The notes: generated by a model not told the origin, from the letters alone. DNA of 11,094 nucleotides from an uncultured Bacilli bacterium (GCA_934096755.1 CAKOMU010000030.1:1-11094); one strand, 5' to 3'; shown: positions 1 to 7,803, numbered from the stretch's first letter. Numbers and translations: made by a program.

Positions 1-2
1 TG

Positions 3-1151
3 GTTAATTTATATAAACTGAAAGATAGAATTAATTATTTTTATTCTCTAATGCCTTATAGTACTGGCAGTTTAAAAAAATTTGAATTAGTTTATTTGGG
101 CAAAAATAAAATTATCTTTTTATTTCCTACTGTAACTAGTAAAGGATTAGTACCTGAATATGTTCATTATGATAATATCATTGAAAATTTTTATAGTGGT
201 AAGAAATGGTTAAATGAACTAAATATGCCTTATATTACTGATTTAAATAAAACAGTAGGAAATGGTAAAATAAAAAAATTTATTGGTTCTTGTGAATTGA
301 TCTTTTATTTGAATTTAGCTAATGTAGTAAAAGAAATTAGAGAAAAAAAAGATGTTAAGTTTGTTTTAATTGCAGGTCCATCTTCTAGTGGAAAAACGAC
401 AACGACAGCTAGGCTTTCTTCTTGTTTTGCGGCTTTAGGTTATGATCCTATAAATATTAGTTTGGATGATTATTTTGTTGATCGTGATAAAACACCAAAG
501 GATCAAAATGGTAATTATGATTTTGAATGTGTTAATGCAATTGATACAGAGTTGTTTAACAAACATTTACAAGCATTATTAAATGGTGAAAGCATTAGAT
601 TGCCAAAATATAATTTTATAAGTGGTAAAAGTGAATTAAGAAAAGAAGAAGTGAAATTAAATAATAATAGTATCTTTTTAATTGAAGGATTACATGCTTT
701 AAATGATGAAGTAACCAAATATATTGATAATAAGTACAAGTATAAAATTTATTTGAGCCCTTTTATTCCTTTATCAATTGATAGGCATAATTATATATCT
801 ACATTAGATTTAAGGTTATTAAGAAGGATCGTTAGAGATAATAGAACTAGAGGTTTTAATGTTGTGGACACGATTGATAATTGGCAAAGGGTAAGAAATG
901 GTGAAGAAAAATATATCTTTCCATATATTCATCAAGCAGATGTAATTATTAATACCGCTTTACCATACGAAATTGGGGTTTTGAAAGTTTATGTAGAACC
1001 TTTACTATTATCGGTAAGTGTTAATTCAAAATATGTGGAGGAAGCAAGAAGGTTAGTAGATTTTTTGAAGCAATTTTTCCCTATACCAGGGGAATATGTA
1101 AGCGATGAATCAATATTAAGAGAATTTATAGGAGGAAAATATAATGATTAA
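3..1151 (+). CDS. Nucleoside (uridine-type) kinase, P-loop family, 5'-truncated by the window
   Basis: This is the C-terminal part of a uridine kinase-like nucleoside kinase, which would transfer phosphate from a nucleotide triphosphate to a nucleoside in the cytoplasm. Counting from the ATG at 51, the Walker A motif GPSSSGKT is at residues 109-116, the SLDDYF motif that follows in the PRK/uridine kinase family is near 137-142, and a LRRIVRD segment lies further on. The C-terminus ILREFIGG is typical of the long nucleoside kinases that carry a TGS and threonyl-tRNA synthetase-like N-terminal half. The ATG at 51 is not convincing as a start: the frame stays open upstream to base 3, the extra residues (ending NYFYSL) continue the family alignment from memory, and no ribosome binding site precedes 51. 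I therefore call the gene partial. It ends 8 bases inside gap, whose ribosome binding site lies in its last codons. The exact nucleoside substrate cannot be told. Confidence 0.85.
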   Translation, partial: VNLYKLKDRINYFYSLMPYSTGSLKKFELVYLGKNKIIFLFPTVTSKGLVPEYVHYDNIIENFYSGKKWLNELNMPYITDLNKTVGNGKIKKFIGSCELIFYLNLANVVKEIREKKDVKFVLIAGPSSSGKTTTTARLSSCFAALGYDPINISLDDYFVDRDKTPKDQNGNYDFECVNAIDTELFNKHLQALLNGESIRLPKYNFISGKSELRKEEVKLNNNSIFLIEGLHALNDEVTKYIDNKYKYKIYLSPFIPLSIDRHNYISTLDLRLLRRIVRDNRTRGFNVVDTIDNWQRVRNGEEKYIFPYIHQADVIINTALPYEIGVLKVYVEPLLLSVSVNSKYVEEARRLVDFLKQFFPIPGEYVSDESILREFIGGKYND

Positions 1152-2148
1152 AGTAGCAATTAATGGTTTTGGGAGAATAGGGAGATTAGCGTTTAGACAA
1201 ATAGTTACACAAACTGATTTTGATATTGTAGCTATAAATGATTTAACAAGTGCTGAAGATTTGGCATATTTGGTTAAGTATGATACAGTTCATGGTTCTT
1301 TTCATGAAGATGAAATTAAAGCAGAAGGTAATGAAATTGTTGTTGCAGGAGTAAAAAGAATAAAAGTATATAGTGAAACTGATCCAAGCAATTTACCATG
1401 GAAAGATCTAGGTGTAGATTTGGTCTTAGAATGTACAGGGAAATTTACATCTAAAGATGATGCGATGAAACACATTACGGCTGGAGCAAAGAAGGTATTA
1501 ATTTCTGCACCTGGTAAAGGTGAAATGAAAACTATTGTATATGGCGTTAATGATAATACTTTAACGAGTGAAGATGTAATTGTTTCTGGAGCTAGTTGTA
1601 CAACTAATTGTTTAGCACCTGTCTTAAATATCATTGAAAATAATATTGGTATTAAAAAAGGCTTTATGACAACTGTTCATGCTTATACAAATGATCAAGC
1701 AACGCTTGATATTGCTCATAAAAAAGGGATTAAATCAAGACGTGGTAGAGCTTGTGGTCAAAATATTGTACCATCAAGTACAGGAGCAGCTAAAGCAATT
1801 GGTTTAGTTATTCCTCAACTTTTAGGAAAATTAGATGGAAGTGCTTTAAGAGTACCTACTGCAGATGGTTCAGTAGTAGATTTAACATTAGAACTTTCAA
1901 GAAATACAACTGTAGATGAATTAAATAAATTATTTATGGATAATCAAAATGAAACAATTAAGTTTACTATGGATCCAATCGTTTCTAGTGATTGTTTAGG
2001 TAAGAAGTTTGGGGCAATTGTTGATGGTTTATCAACTAGTATTGTGGAGAATGAAGGCTCACAATTAGTAAAAGTAGTAGCTTGGTATGATAATGAATAT
2101 GGTTATACAGCTCAAATGCTTAGAACTGCCAAAAAAATGTTTCAATAA
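1144..2148 (+). CDS. gap: Glyceraldehyde-3-phosphate dehydrogenase, NAD-type
   Basis: The enzyme oxidises and phosphorylates glyceraldehyde 3-phosphate to 1,3-bisphosphoglycerate with NAD in glycolysis. The 334-residue length is normal. The N-terminal Rossmann motif NGFGRIGR covers residues 7-14. Asp33, in INDLT, fits preference for NAD. The catalytic motif SCTTNC contains Cys152, and His179 lies in TVHAYT. The S-loop runs to about 215 (NIVPSSTGAAKA), RVPT is near 236, and WYDNEYGY is near the C-terminus. The start ATG has a perfect AGGAGG at 1130-1135, 8 bases upstream and inside the end of the kinase gene, with which it overlaps by 8 bases, so translational coupling is likely. No separate promoter is evident. 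The intrinsic terminator at 2151-2174 closes the transcript. The S-loop is somewhat basic (KKGIKSRRGR), a small deviation from common bacterial sequences. Confidence 0.97.
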   Translation: MIKVAINGFGRIGRLAFRQIVTQTDFDIVAINDLTSAEDLAYLVKYDTVHGSFHEDEIKAEGNEIVVAGVKRIKVYSETDPSNLPWKDLGVDLVLECTGKFTSKDDAMKHITAGAKKVLISAPGKGEMKTIVYGVNDNTLTSEDVIVSGASCTTNCLAPVLNIIENNIGIKKGFMTTVHAYTNDQATLDIAHKKGIKSRRGRACGQNIVPSSTGAAKAIGLVIPQLLGKLDGSALRVPTADGSVVDLTLELSRNTTVDELNKLFMDNQNETIKFTMDPIVSSDCLGKKFGAIVDGLSTSIVENEGSQLVKVVAWYDNEYGYTAQMLRTAKKMFQ

Positions 2149-2150
2149 GG

Positions 2151-2174
2151 ACTCTCTAAAATGAGAGTTTTTTT
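2151..2174 (+). terminator. Intrinsic terminator of the kinase-gap transcript
   Basis: The stem ACTCTC (2151-2156) pairs with GAGAGT (2163-2168) across a 6-base loop, and a run of T follows to 2174. It begins three bases after the gap stop codon. Confidence 0.85.
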
Positions 2175-2323
2175 CATTTAGAATATAATATAATTTATGA
2201 TTTTAGTTAGTACATTGTAAATTTTTTTAAGTAATGATAAATTTTAAAATTGTTGTCAATGATTGTATTTTTTGATTATTTATGATTGTTTTTCGTACGA
2301 TTTTATGATTAATATATATTTTA

Positions 2324-2352
2324 TTGTGATAAGTTACTTTTTTTGTTATTAT
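2324..2352 (+). promoter_or_regulatory. Sigma-A-like promoter of the 226-residue hypothetical gene
   Basis: TTGTGA (2324-2329) and TATTAT (2347-2352) are separated by 17 bases and lie just upstream of the GGAGG ribosome binding site at 2362-2366. The rest of the 226-base gap from 2149 is very AT-rich. It holds the terminator at 2151-2174 and three ATGATT hexamers spaced 23 bases apart (2259, 2282, 2305); I see nothing else in it. Confidence 0.5.
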
Positions 2353-2374
2353 GGTTAAACGGGAGGGATAGAAA

Positions 2375-3055
2375 ATGAAGACTTTTGAAGAAGTAAAAGT
2401 AGATTTGTTAGCAGCAAATGTAGCATCAATTGAATTAGCTAAGGCTATGTTGGAAGTCGATGATTATAGTAATGAGGTAAGAAAAATTGCTAAAATGACT
2501 ATGAAAAACTGTCAAAAAATTATTGAAAATATTGATGAAGCTACAATCATAACAATTGGTTTTAATGTTAATAATTTGATAGAAGAAATACGTGATGGTT
2601 ATTCAATGAATGAGTATGATTATTATACTCAATTTGATAAGTTTATGGATAAATATATTTTTGGTGAAAAAGATGAAACTGGTAATTTAAAAGAGGGTGC
2701 TTTTAGTTGTATATATGTTGATAAATTGGGTATTACTAAGGAAGATTTACAATGTCTTAGAAATAATTTGCCTACAAATAAAGATTTTGGTGATGAACTT
2801 CGATATCGAGTTAATTTAATGATGGGTACCAAAATACCGACTACAGATGAAATAACTAGAATAGAAAGTGAATACTTTAAAGCTGATGATAGAACTGTAG
2901 ATCAAGCCTTGGTAAATTATTTAGAAATGCAAAGAGATGCAGGTTGGTTAAAAGTCGGTAAAAGATTTGAATTTTTAAGTGATAATGAAGAATATCAAAT
3001 TGCTAAAAATCGCACTTTAGGTAGGACTAGAAGATTGTTTTTTTGGAATTTTTAA
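2375..3055 (+). CDS. Hypothetical protein, 226 residues, soluble and mostly helical
   Basis: I do not recognise this protein. It has no signal peptide and no membrane segment. It is rich in Glu, Asp, Asn and Lys, looks mainly alpha-helical, and ends in a basic/aromatic tail (TLGRTRRLFFWNF). The N-terminal 60 residues read like amphipathic helices, and the region around 155-200 (IPTTDEITRIESEYFKADD) looks like another helical unit. I see no nucleotide-binding, zinc-binding or helix-turn-helix motif. The start is well supported: ATG at 2375 follows GGAGG by 8 bases, and a promoter lies at 2324-2352. It is transcribed alone and ends in a bidirectional terminator shared with the convergent flippase gene, so the context gives no clue to function. 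Codon use resembles its neighbours, which argues for a real resident gene. Confidence 0.8.
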   Translation: MKTFEEVKVDLLAANVASIELAKAMLEVDDYSNEVRKIAKMTMKNCQKIIENIDEATIITIGFNVNNLIEEIRDGYSMNEYDYYTQFDKFMDKYIFGEKDETGNLKEGAFSCIYVDKLGITKEDLQCLRNNLPTNKDFGDELRYRVNLMMGTKIPTTDEITRIESEYFKADDRTVDQALVNYLEMQRDAGWLKVGKRFEFLSDNEEYQIAKNRTLGRTRRLFFWNF

Positions 3056-3057
3056 TT

Positions 3058-3105
3058 AAAAAAGTACTAAATAAGAATTATTTAATTCTGCTTAGTACTT
3101 TTTTT
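3058..3105. terminator. Bidirectional terminator between convergent genes
   Basis: AAAAAAGTACTAA (3058-3070) pairs with TTAGTACTTTTTT (3092-3104). Inside it, AGAATT (3074-3079) pairs with AATTCT (3084-3089) across a 4-base loop, leaving a small internal bulge. T runs follow the stem on both strands. The last codons and stop of the flippase gene lie inside the hairpin. Confidence 0.85.
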
Positions 3106-4707
3106 CTTGGCAAATTTAGTTATTAGTTTGTTTCCAATTAATTCATTTAATAATTCTCGATTTAAGGGATAATAAATAATTAGTGCTATAATTCCTATAA
3201 CCGCTAGTGCTAAAAACATGTAAATTTTATTGGTTAGATGATTAAATACAAGTGGTTTAATAATTAAACATAAAGTTACTAAAATAATTATAGTAAATAT
3301 TAATTTTGGAAGCGATTTAATAGTTTGTTTGTAGCTGAAATGATATTTGTGATGTAATGTATATAAGGGTATAGCTAAGGATAAACAATAGCCAATTGTT
3401 GTAGCTAGTATAGCTCCATAAAAAGGATAAATCCCTATTTTATTAAATAAAAATATTAAAGGAATATCTAGGATGGTTTTAGTAATTAAACCAGTGGCAC
3501 AAGAGATATAAATTAGTTTTGTTTTTGATAGACCTTGTAAAGCACTACATATCATTATGTAAGCTGAATCTAATATAGCTAATAAAATTGTATATTTGAA
3601 GATTAATGGTCCATAAAAGCTTTCTCCATAGAATAGAGTCCATACTTGTTTTGAAAATATACTTAAAAAGATTGAAAAGGGTAATATAACATATAAAAGT
3701 ACTTGTAAAGTTTTATTAAATTGATTATTTACTTCTTCCATATCCTTTTTGGTGTATGCTTCAACGATTGAAGGGATAAGACTGATAACTAAACCAGTAG
3801 CAATAGCAGTTACTACACTAACTAATTTGCTTCCCCAAGTTGTAAATACTGAAGAAATAGTTTCAATATCTTTTGCTGGATAACCAATCCAATTTAAACC
3901 TTTAATTACTAATATCATATCAACAGAATTGTAGATGCTATTAGCTACGTTGATGATAATGAACGGAATACAATATCCAATTAGTTTTTTTAAAATAATC
4001 TTTTTTTCTTCCTTAGATACTTCTTCAAATGGTACAAATAAATTATCTTTTATTTTTCTAGTTTTCAATAATAAGTAACCATAAGAAACTAAAGCTCCAG
4101 CACATGCTCCAAATACAGCTATTCCTACAGCTTGAGCAACACTTAGATGAAATACTTTTAGAGCTACGAATGAACCGACGATTATAACCAATACTCTTAC
4201 GAACTGTTCAATTACTTGGCCAATTGATGGAGCAGCTATGTAACGATGGCCTTGCAAATATCCACGTAAAATACTTAAAAGAGGTACTACTAAAATAGCA
4301 AATGATACACATCTTATAACAAAAGCAACGTCGCTAATAGAGTTTCCTCCCGTTAAATCTCCTACAATGGCAGTTGCTATTAAGTTTGCACCAAAAAAAC
4401 ATATACAGAAAGATATGATGGAAAAAATACGGATGATTTTTTGAGAGTATTTAAACATGTAGGTTTTTTCTTTGACTTTTCCTAAAGTGTTGTATTCACT
4501 GGTGATTTTACTGATGGCTAGTGGTATACCGGCGGAAGATATTATTAAAAAGAAATTATAAATATTGTAAGCATAACCATATAAAGAACCACCGTTTTCA
4601 CCGATAATTTTATAAAAAGGAATAACGTAGAGAACACCTAAAATTTTAGAAAGAATTATAGCAATTGTAGCTATCATTGCACCTTCCATAAATTCGTTTT
4701 TTTTCAA
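3082..4707 (-). CDS. ytgP: MurJ/YtgP-type lipid II flippase (MOP superfamily, polysaccharide biosynthesis family)
   Basis: This is a polytopic membrane protein of about 541 residues that looks to have the family's usual 14 or so hydrophobic segments. It belongs to the MATE/MOP flippase superfamily and resembles Bacillus YtgP, which flips lipid-linked peptidoglycan precursor (lipid II) to the outer face of the membrane. SpoVB is a close sporulation paralogue that I cannot fully exclude. Family signatures are the N-terminal LSKILGVLYVIPFYKIIG, the SAGIPLAISK segment, and LRGYLQGHRYIAAPSIGQ with the following VIEQFVR. An open frame extends to a TTG at 4725, but I prefer the TTG at 4705-4707. It has an AGGAAG ribosome binding site 7 bases upstream, gives an N-terminus (MKKNEFMEGAM) that fits the family, and the predicted transcription start is close to 4725. 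ATG at 4687-4689 is a second alternative. The gene has its own promoter (4732-4760) and converges on the hypothetical gene. Confidence 0.88.
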   Translation of the reverse strand: MKKNEFMEGAMIATIAIILSKILGVLYVIPFYKIIGENGGSLYGYAYNIYNFFLIISSAGIPLAISKITSEYNTLGKVKEKTYMFKYSQKIIRIFSIISFCICFFGANLIATAIVGDLTGGNSISDVAFVIRCVSFAILVVPLLSILRGYLQGHRYIAAPSIGQVIEQFVRVLVIIVGSFVALKVFHLSVAQAVGIAVFGACAGALVSYGYLLLKTRKIKDNLFVPFEEVSKEEKKIILKKLIGYCIPFIIINVANSIYNSVDMILVIKGLNWIGYPAKDIETISSVFTTWGSKLVSVVTAIATGLVISLIPSIVEAYTKKDMEEVNNQFNKTLQVLLYVILPFSIFLSIFSKQVWTLFYGESFYGPLIFKYTILLAILDSAYIMICSALQGLSKTKLIYISCATGLITKTILDIPLIFLFNKIGIYPFYGAILATTIGYCLSLAIPLYTLHHKYHFSYKQTIKSLPKLIFTIIILVTLCLIIKPLVFNHLTNKIYMFLALAVIGIIALIIYYPLNRELLNELIGNKLITKFAKKKSTKQN

Positions 4708-4731
4708 AAAATCACTTCCTATCAATATATA

Positions 4732-4760
4732 ATTATATAAAATAAATTATTCGCTGGCAA
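4732..4760 (-). promoter_or_regulatory. Sigma-A promoter of the flippase gene
   Basis: On the minus strand, TTGCCA (4755-4760) and a perfect TATAAT (4732-4737) are separated by 17 bases. Transcription would start near 4725, giving a leader of about 18 bases before the TTG start at 4707. Confidence 0.75.
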
Positions 4761-4766
4761 GGAAAC

Positions 4767-4794
4767 TTCACTAATAAGTGTCAAATGGTATAAT
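4767..4794 (+). promoter_or_regulatory. Extended -10 promoter of the ftsEX operon
   Basis: The sequence TGGTATAAT (4786-4794) is an extended -10 element with perfect TATAAT. A weak -35 TTCACT (4767-4772) lies 16 bases upstream. The start near 4801 leaves a leader of about 45 bases. This promoter is divergent from the flippase promoter. Confidence 0.6.
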
Positions 4795-4845
4795 TTAGCA
4801 TTTATTAAATTTTTTAAGAATGTTATACTTATTATGGAGGTCCAT

Positions 4846-5547
4846 ATGAAGTTTATAGAAGTAAAAAATGTAAATAAAACATATAAAAATGGCATTACAG
4901 CTATTGCTGATTTATCGGTTAGTGTAGCTAAGGGTGAATTTGTTTTTGTAATTGGACTTACTGCTAGTGGTAAATCAACATTTATAAAAATGCTTTATCG
5001 AGAAGAAAAGCCAACAAGTGGCACAGTATATGTGGGTGGTTTAAACGTTGGTAAACTTCGTAATCGTAAAGTTTATAAATTAAGAAGAAAGATTGGAATA
5101 GTTTTTCAAGATTTTAAATTGTTGCCAAAGTTGACAGTTTATGAAAATGTTGCATTTGCTTTGGAATGCGTAGGAATGAAAGGAACAGAAATTAGACCCC
5201 TTGTGTTAAATGCTTTGGAAAGAGTAGGATTAAAAGAAAAAGTCCGTTCATTTCCAGGGGAGTTATCAGGGGGAGAACAACAAAGAGTTTGTATTGCTAG
5301 GGCAATTGTGAACAAGCCAAAGCTTCTTATATGTGATGAACCAACTGGTAATTTAGATCCTAAAACTAGTGAAGAAATAATGGAAGTAATCGATAAAATA
5401 AATAAAGAAATGGGAACTACTATTATTATGGCTACTCATGATAAAGATATTGTTAATAGAATGAAAAAAAGAGTTTTGTTAATTAATAATGGGGTATTAG
5501 CTGGCGATTACGCGAAAGGAAGTTATAAGACAAATGAGGGCATTTAG
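4846..5547 (+). CDS. ftsE: FtsE, cell-division ABC transporter ATP-binding protein
   Basis: FtsE is the cytoplasmic ATPase of the FtsEX complex. This complex does not transport a solute; it turns on a peptidoglycan hydrolase outside the membrane. From the ATG at 4846 the protein has 233 residues, normal for FtsE. Visible motifs are Walker A GLTASGKST (37-45), the Q-loop in FQDFKLLP, the signature LSGGEQQR, Walker B LLICDEPTGNLDP and the H-loop ATHD. Walker A has Leu and Thr where GPSGAGKST is usual, but the GxxxxGKST pattern is intact. An upstream in-frame ATG at 4834 exists, but the ribosome binding site GGAGG (4836-4840) lies just downstream of it and 5 bases before 4846, so 4846 is the better start. 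The gene overlaps ftsX by 14 bases. Confidence 0.95.
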   Translation: MKFIEVKNVNKTYKNGITAIADLSVSVAKGEFVFVIGLTASGKSTFIKMLYREEKPTSGTVYVGGLNVGKLRNRKVYKLRRKIGIVFQDFKLLPKLTVYENVAFALECVGMKGTEIRPLVLNALERVGLKEKVRSFPGELSGGEQQRVCIARAIVNKPKLLICDEPTGNLDPKTSEEIMEVIDKINKEMGTTIIMATHDKDIVNRMKKRVLLINNGVLAGDYAKGSYKTNEGI

Positions 5548-6427
5548 AATTTTTTTAAGAAGTATAAGAGATGCTTTTAAAAGTGTTATTAGAAATTTTT
5601 CGTTAAGTTTTGCTTCTATTATGTGTACCACTATAACGTTAATACTTGTTGCAATAGCGATTGTGTGTGCTTGTAATATTCAAAATGCGACCAAATTAAT
5701 TGAAGATGAATTAACAATTGTGGTGTATTTAAAAAGAGAAGTTACTGATGAACAAATAGAAAATATAAAGGCTGATTTAAATAATCAAAAAAATATTGAA
5801 GAAGTAACTTTTAAAGGAAAAGATGAATGGAAATTAGAAATGAGTAACTATGATGAAGCATTTAAAAATGTTTTGAATTATTTAGATGATAATCCTTTGC
5901 TTAATTCTTTTGTTTTAAAAGTTAAAGATGTTAAAAATTTGAGTGCAACCAGTGAATATATTAAAACGATTGATGGGGTTGATACAGTTAAATATGGTGA
6001 AGGAATGGTTGAAACTGTTATTTCTGTATTTGATGTAGTACAAAAGGTAGTGATTGTGGTCGTAATTGCTTTAGTATTAGTAACAGCCTTTTTAATTAGC
6101 AATACAATTAAATTAACCATTTTTAGTCGTCGTAATGAAATTGAAATAATGCGTTTAGTTGGAGCTAGTAATACTACTATTAAATTACCTTTCTTGTTTG
6201 AAGGATTTATTATAGGTTTAATTGGTTCAATTATTCCAGTATGTATTACTATTTATGGATATGTGATTCTTTATTCTAGATTACATGGTAAATTATTTTC
6301 TAATTTAATTATGTTAATCAAACCATATAATTTTGTTTTTGGTGTTTCTGGTGTGTTAGTGGCAATTGGTGCTTTAGTGGGTATGTTTGGTAGTATTAAA
6401 GCTGTAAGGAAGTATTTGAAAATATGA
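5534..6427 (+). CDS. ftsX: FtsX, cell-division ABC transporter permease
   Basis: FtsX is the membrane partner of FtsE and passes ATP-driven movement to a cell-wall hydrolase outside the cell. The 297-residue protein has the expected four membrane segments at about 25-47, 168-190, 218-247 and 266-288. A large extracellular loop of about 120 residues between the first and second is the site where coiled-coil hydrolases bind in relatives. The cytoplasmic segment SRRNEIEIMRLVGAS, conserved in FtsX and related permeases, follows the second membrane segment. The start lies inside ftsE and the stop overlaps the start of the next gene (ATGA), so the three genes are translationally coupled. A purine-rich AGGAAG sits about 11 bases before the start, somewhat far for a strong site. 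Confidence 0.95.
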   Translation: MRAFRIFLRSIRDAFKSVIRNFSLSFASIMCTTITLILVAIAIVCACNIQNATKLIEDELTIVVYLKREVTDEQIENIKADLNNQKNIEEVTFKGKDEWKLEMSNYDEAFKNVLNYLDDNPLLNSFVLKVKDVKNLSATSEYIKTIDGVDTVKYGEGMVETVISVFDVVQKVVIVVVIALVLVTAFLISNTIKLTIFSRRNEIEIMRLVGASNTTIKLPFLFEGFIIGLIGSIIPVCITIYGYVILYSRLHGKLFSNLIMLIKPYNFVFGVSGVLVAIGALVGMFGSIKAVRKYLKI

Positions 6428-7641
6428 TGAGTGTGAAAAAAATAAGTGAATATTTTATCCGTTATATTTTAGCGATAGGTTTATTTGTTTCTTGTTTTAT
6501 TTTTAAAGTTGAAGATGCTTCTGCTAAGAGTGAGGCTACAACATTAGCAGAACTGAGACAAGAATTAAAAGAATTGCAAGCCAAAAAACAAAAAACACAA
6601 AGTCAAAAGGCAATGACAGAAGCCCAAAAAAGACAAAGAAATGATGATATAAGAAATGCTAATCAAGAAATAATTAATTCTGAAAACAAAATAAGTGAAG
6701 CCAAAGCTTCTATAGAAGAAACTAATAAAAAAATCAGTGAATTAAATGAACAAACTAATGAATTAATGGAAAATTATCAACTACTACTTGGCGATAATAT
6801 CTATTTGGAATTTGTTACTAATTCTTCTTCGATGACAGAATTAATAATGCGTCTTGATGCTGTAAAACAAATATCTCAGTACAATAAAGATAAATTGACA
6901 GAAATGGAAGAATTAATTAAGACGAATGAACAAAAACAAGTAGATTTAAAGAATTATGAAGTGGAACTAAATAAGAATATTGTTAATTATGAAAAACAAA
7001 TAGAGAGTTTAGATTCTAGTTTATTGGAATTGTCTGATATTTCAATGGATATCGATGAAGAGATTAAAATAGTTGAGACAAATATTAAAAATTATGTAGC
7101 GATGGGGTGTAAAGAAAATCAAAAATTTACTGAATGTGCTTCATATTCTTATAATAGTACTTGGTTAAAACCAGTTGTTAAAGGTTCTATTACTAGTTTA
7201 TATGGTTGGAGAGTAATTAATGGTAAATCTAGTAACCATAGCGGTATTGATATTGGTACGCCAGAAGGTACTACTGTATATTCATCTACAAATGGAAAAG
7301 TTGTTTATATTATTAGAGGTGCTAGTTGTGGTGGTAATCAAGTGTATATTGAATCTAAAGTAAATGGAGTAACATATACGATGTTGTATGCTCATTTATT
7401 ATCGATAAGTGTAAGTTTAAATCAAACTGTTACTAATCAAACTGTGATAGGTAAATCTGGGGGTAAAAGTACTTCTATTAGTTATGGTGGTTATGATTCG
7501 TGTACTTTTGGAGCTCATTTACATTATAGTGTGTCTAAGAGTAATTGGACTAGCTGGTCACATTTTTATGCTAATTTGATGAATCCTCCAGGATTTCCTG
7601 GTAAAGGAGCATGGTTTTATGCTAGAACTCAATGGTTTTAA
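6424..7641 (+). CDS. Secreted coiled-coil M23 (LytM) peptidase, likely FtsEX-activated murein hydrolase
   Basis: This 405-residue exported protein is probably the hydrolase controlled by FtsEX. The N-terminus has two lysines, a hydrophobic stretch at about 13-28 and a likely signal peptidase site after DASA (34). Residues 40-225 are a long charged coiled coil. The part around 126-165 (YLEFVTNSSSMTELIMRLDAV) resembles the PcsB-type coiled coil that contacts FtsX in streptococci. The C-terminal M23 domain covers about 252-375. Its zinc and catalytic residues are intact: His272 and Asp276 in HSGID, His324 in YAHL, and His365/His367 in AHLHY. It should therefore cut peptidoglycan cross-bridges or stems itself, unlike EnvC, which has lost its metal site. 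Cysteines 229/238 and 302/360 could form disulfides outside the cell. The start ATG overlaps the ftsX stop; a second ATG follows at 6427. Confidence 0.92.
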   Translation: MMSVKKISEYFIRYILAIGLFVSCFIFKVEDASAKSEATTLAELRQELKELQAKKQKTQSQKAMTEAQKRQRNDDIRNANQEIINSENKISEAKASIEETNKKISELNEQTNELMENYQLLLGDNIYLEFVTNSSSMTELIMRLDAVKQISQYNKDKLTEMEELIKTNEQKQVDLKNYEVELNKNIVNYEKQIESLDSSLLELSDISMDIDEEIKIVETNIKNYVAMGCKENQKFTECASYSYNSTWLKPVVKGSITSLYGWRVINGKSSNHSGIDIGTPEGTTVYSSTNGKVVYIIRGASCGGNQVYIESKVNGVTYTMLYAHLLSISVSLNQTVTNQTVIGKSGGKSTSISYGGYDSCTFGAHLHYSVSKSNWTSWSHFYANLMNPPGFPGKGAWFYARTQWF

Positions 7642-7650
7642 AAAATAAAA

Positions 7651-7675
7651 ATATCCAAAGTTAATCTTTGGATAT
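7651..7675. terminator. Perfect 10-bp hairpin downstream of the M23 gene; strong terminator on the minus strand
   Basis: ATATCCAAAG (7651-7660) pairs perfectly with CTTTGGATAT (7666-7675) across a 5-base loop. On the plus strand only a broken T run follows, so it is a modest terminator for the ftsEX operon. On the minus strand the hairpin is followed by TTTTATTTTTT (7650-7640), which makes it a good terminator for the peptide mRNA of repeat copy 1. Confidence 0.75.
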
Positions 7676-7695
7676 TATCATTTTATAAAATTTAC

Positions 7696-7724
7696 TTGTA
7701 TTTGTTGAAAATATTTATTATAAT
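7696..7724 (+). promoter_or_regulatory. Promoter of antisense RNA 1
   Basis: TTGTAT (7696-7701) and a perfect TATAAT (7719-7724) are separated by 17 bases. The RNA would start near 7731. Confidence 0.7.
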
Positions 7725-7730
7725 GACTGT

Positions 7731-7803
7731 AAGCGTTACCTAAATGAGTAATGCCTACTGTTTTGTTAAGCACTACACCTAGATTAGGTTAGTGTCTTTT
7801 TTT
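7731..7803 (+). ncRNA. Candidate antisense (antitoxin) RNA 1, about 73 nt
   Basis: The RNA is bounded by the promoter at 7696-7724 and an intrinsic terminator. Its 5' end forms a stem of GCGTTAC (7733-7739) with GTAATGC (7748-7754). Its 3' end is a terminator hairpin at 7771-7794: CACTA and ACCTA pair with TAGGT and TAGTG around one bulged C, with loop GAT, and eight T follow (7797-7804). The whole RNA is complementary to the 3' UTR of the minus-strand peptide mRNA and stops just at its stop codon (7803-7805). It carries no conserved ORF. By position it should repress or destabilise that mRNA, as SR4 does for bsrG; this is inference from architecture. Confidence 0.65.

Noticed and set aside
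1302..1634. Long minus-strand open frames inside the kinase, gap, hypothetical and ftsX genes
   Set aside because: They lie wholly within well-supported genes on the other strand, show no recognisable motifs and have biased, low-complexity compositions expected of antisense frames.
4824..4829. A second -10-like TATACT just before ftsE
   Set aside because: Transcription would start within or after the ribosome binding site at 4836-4841, leaving no usable leader.
4725..4834. Longer starts for the flippase (TTG at 4725) and FtsE (ATG at 4834)
   Set aside because: For both, the ribosome binding site lies downstream of the longer start and correctly spaced before the shorter one; the flippase transcript is also predicted to begin at about 4725.
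7745..7783. A 12-codon ORF inside antisense RNA 1, starting ATGAGTAATGCC
   Set aside because: In copy 2 the start becomes GTG and several residues change, and there is no ribosome binding site. The RNA structure, not a peptide, is what is kept.
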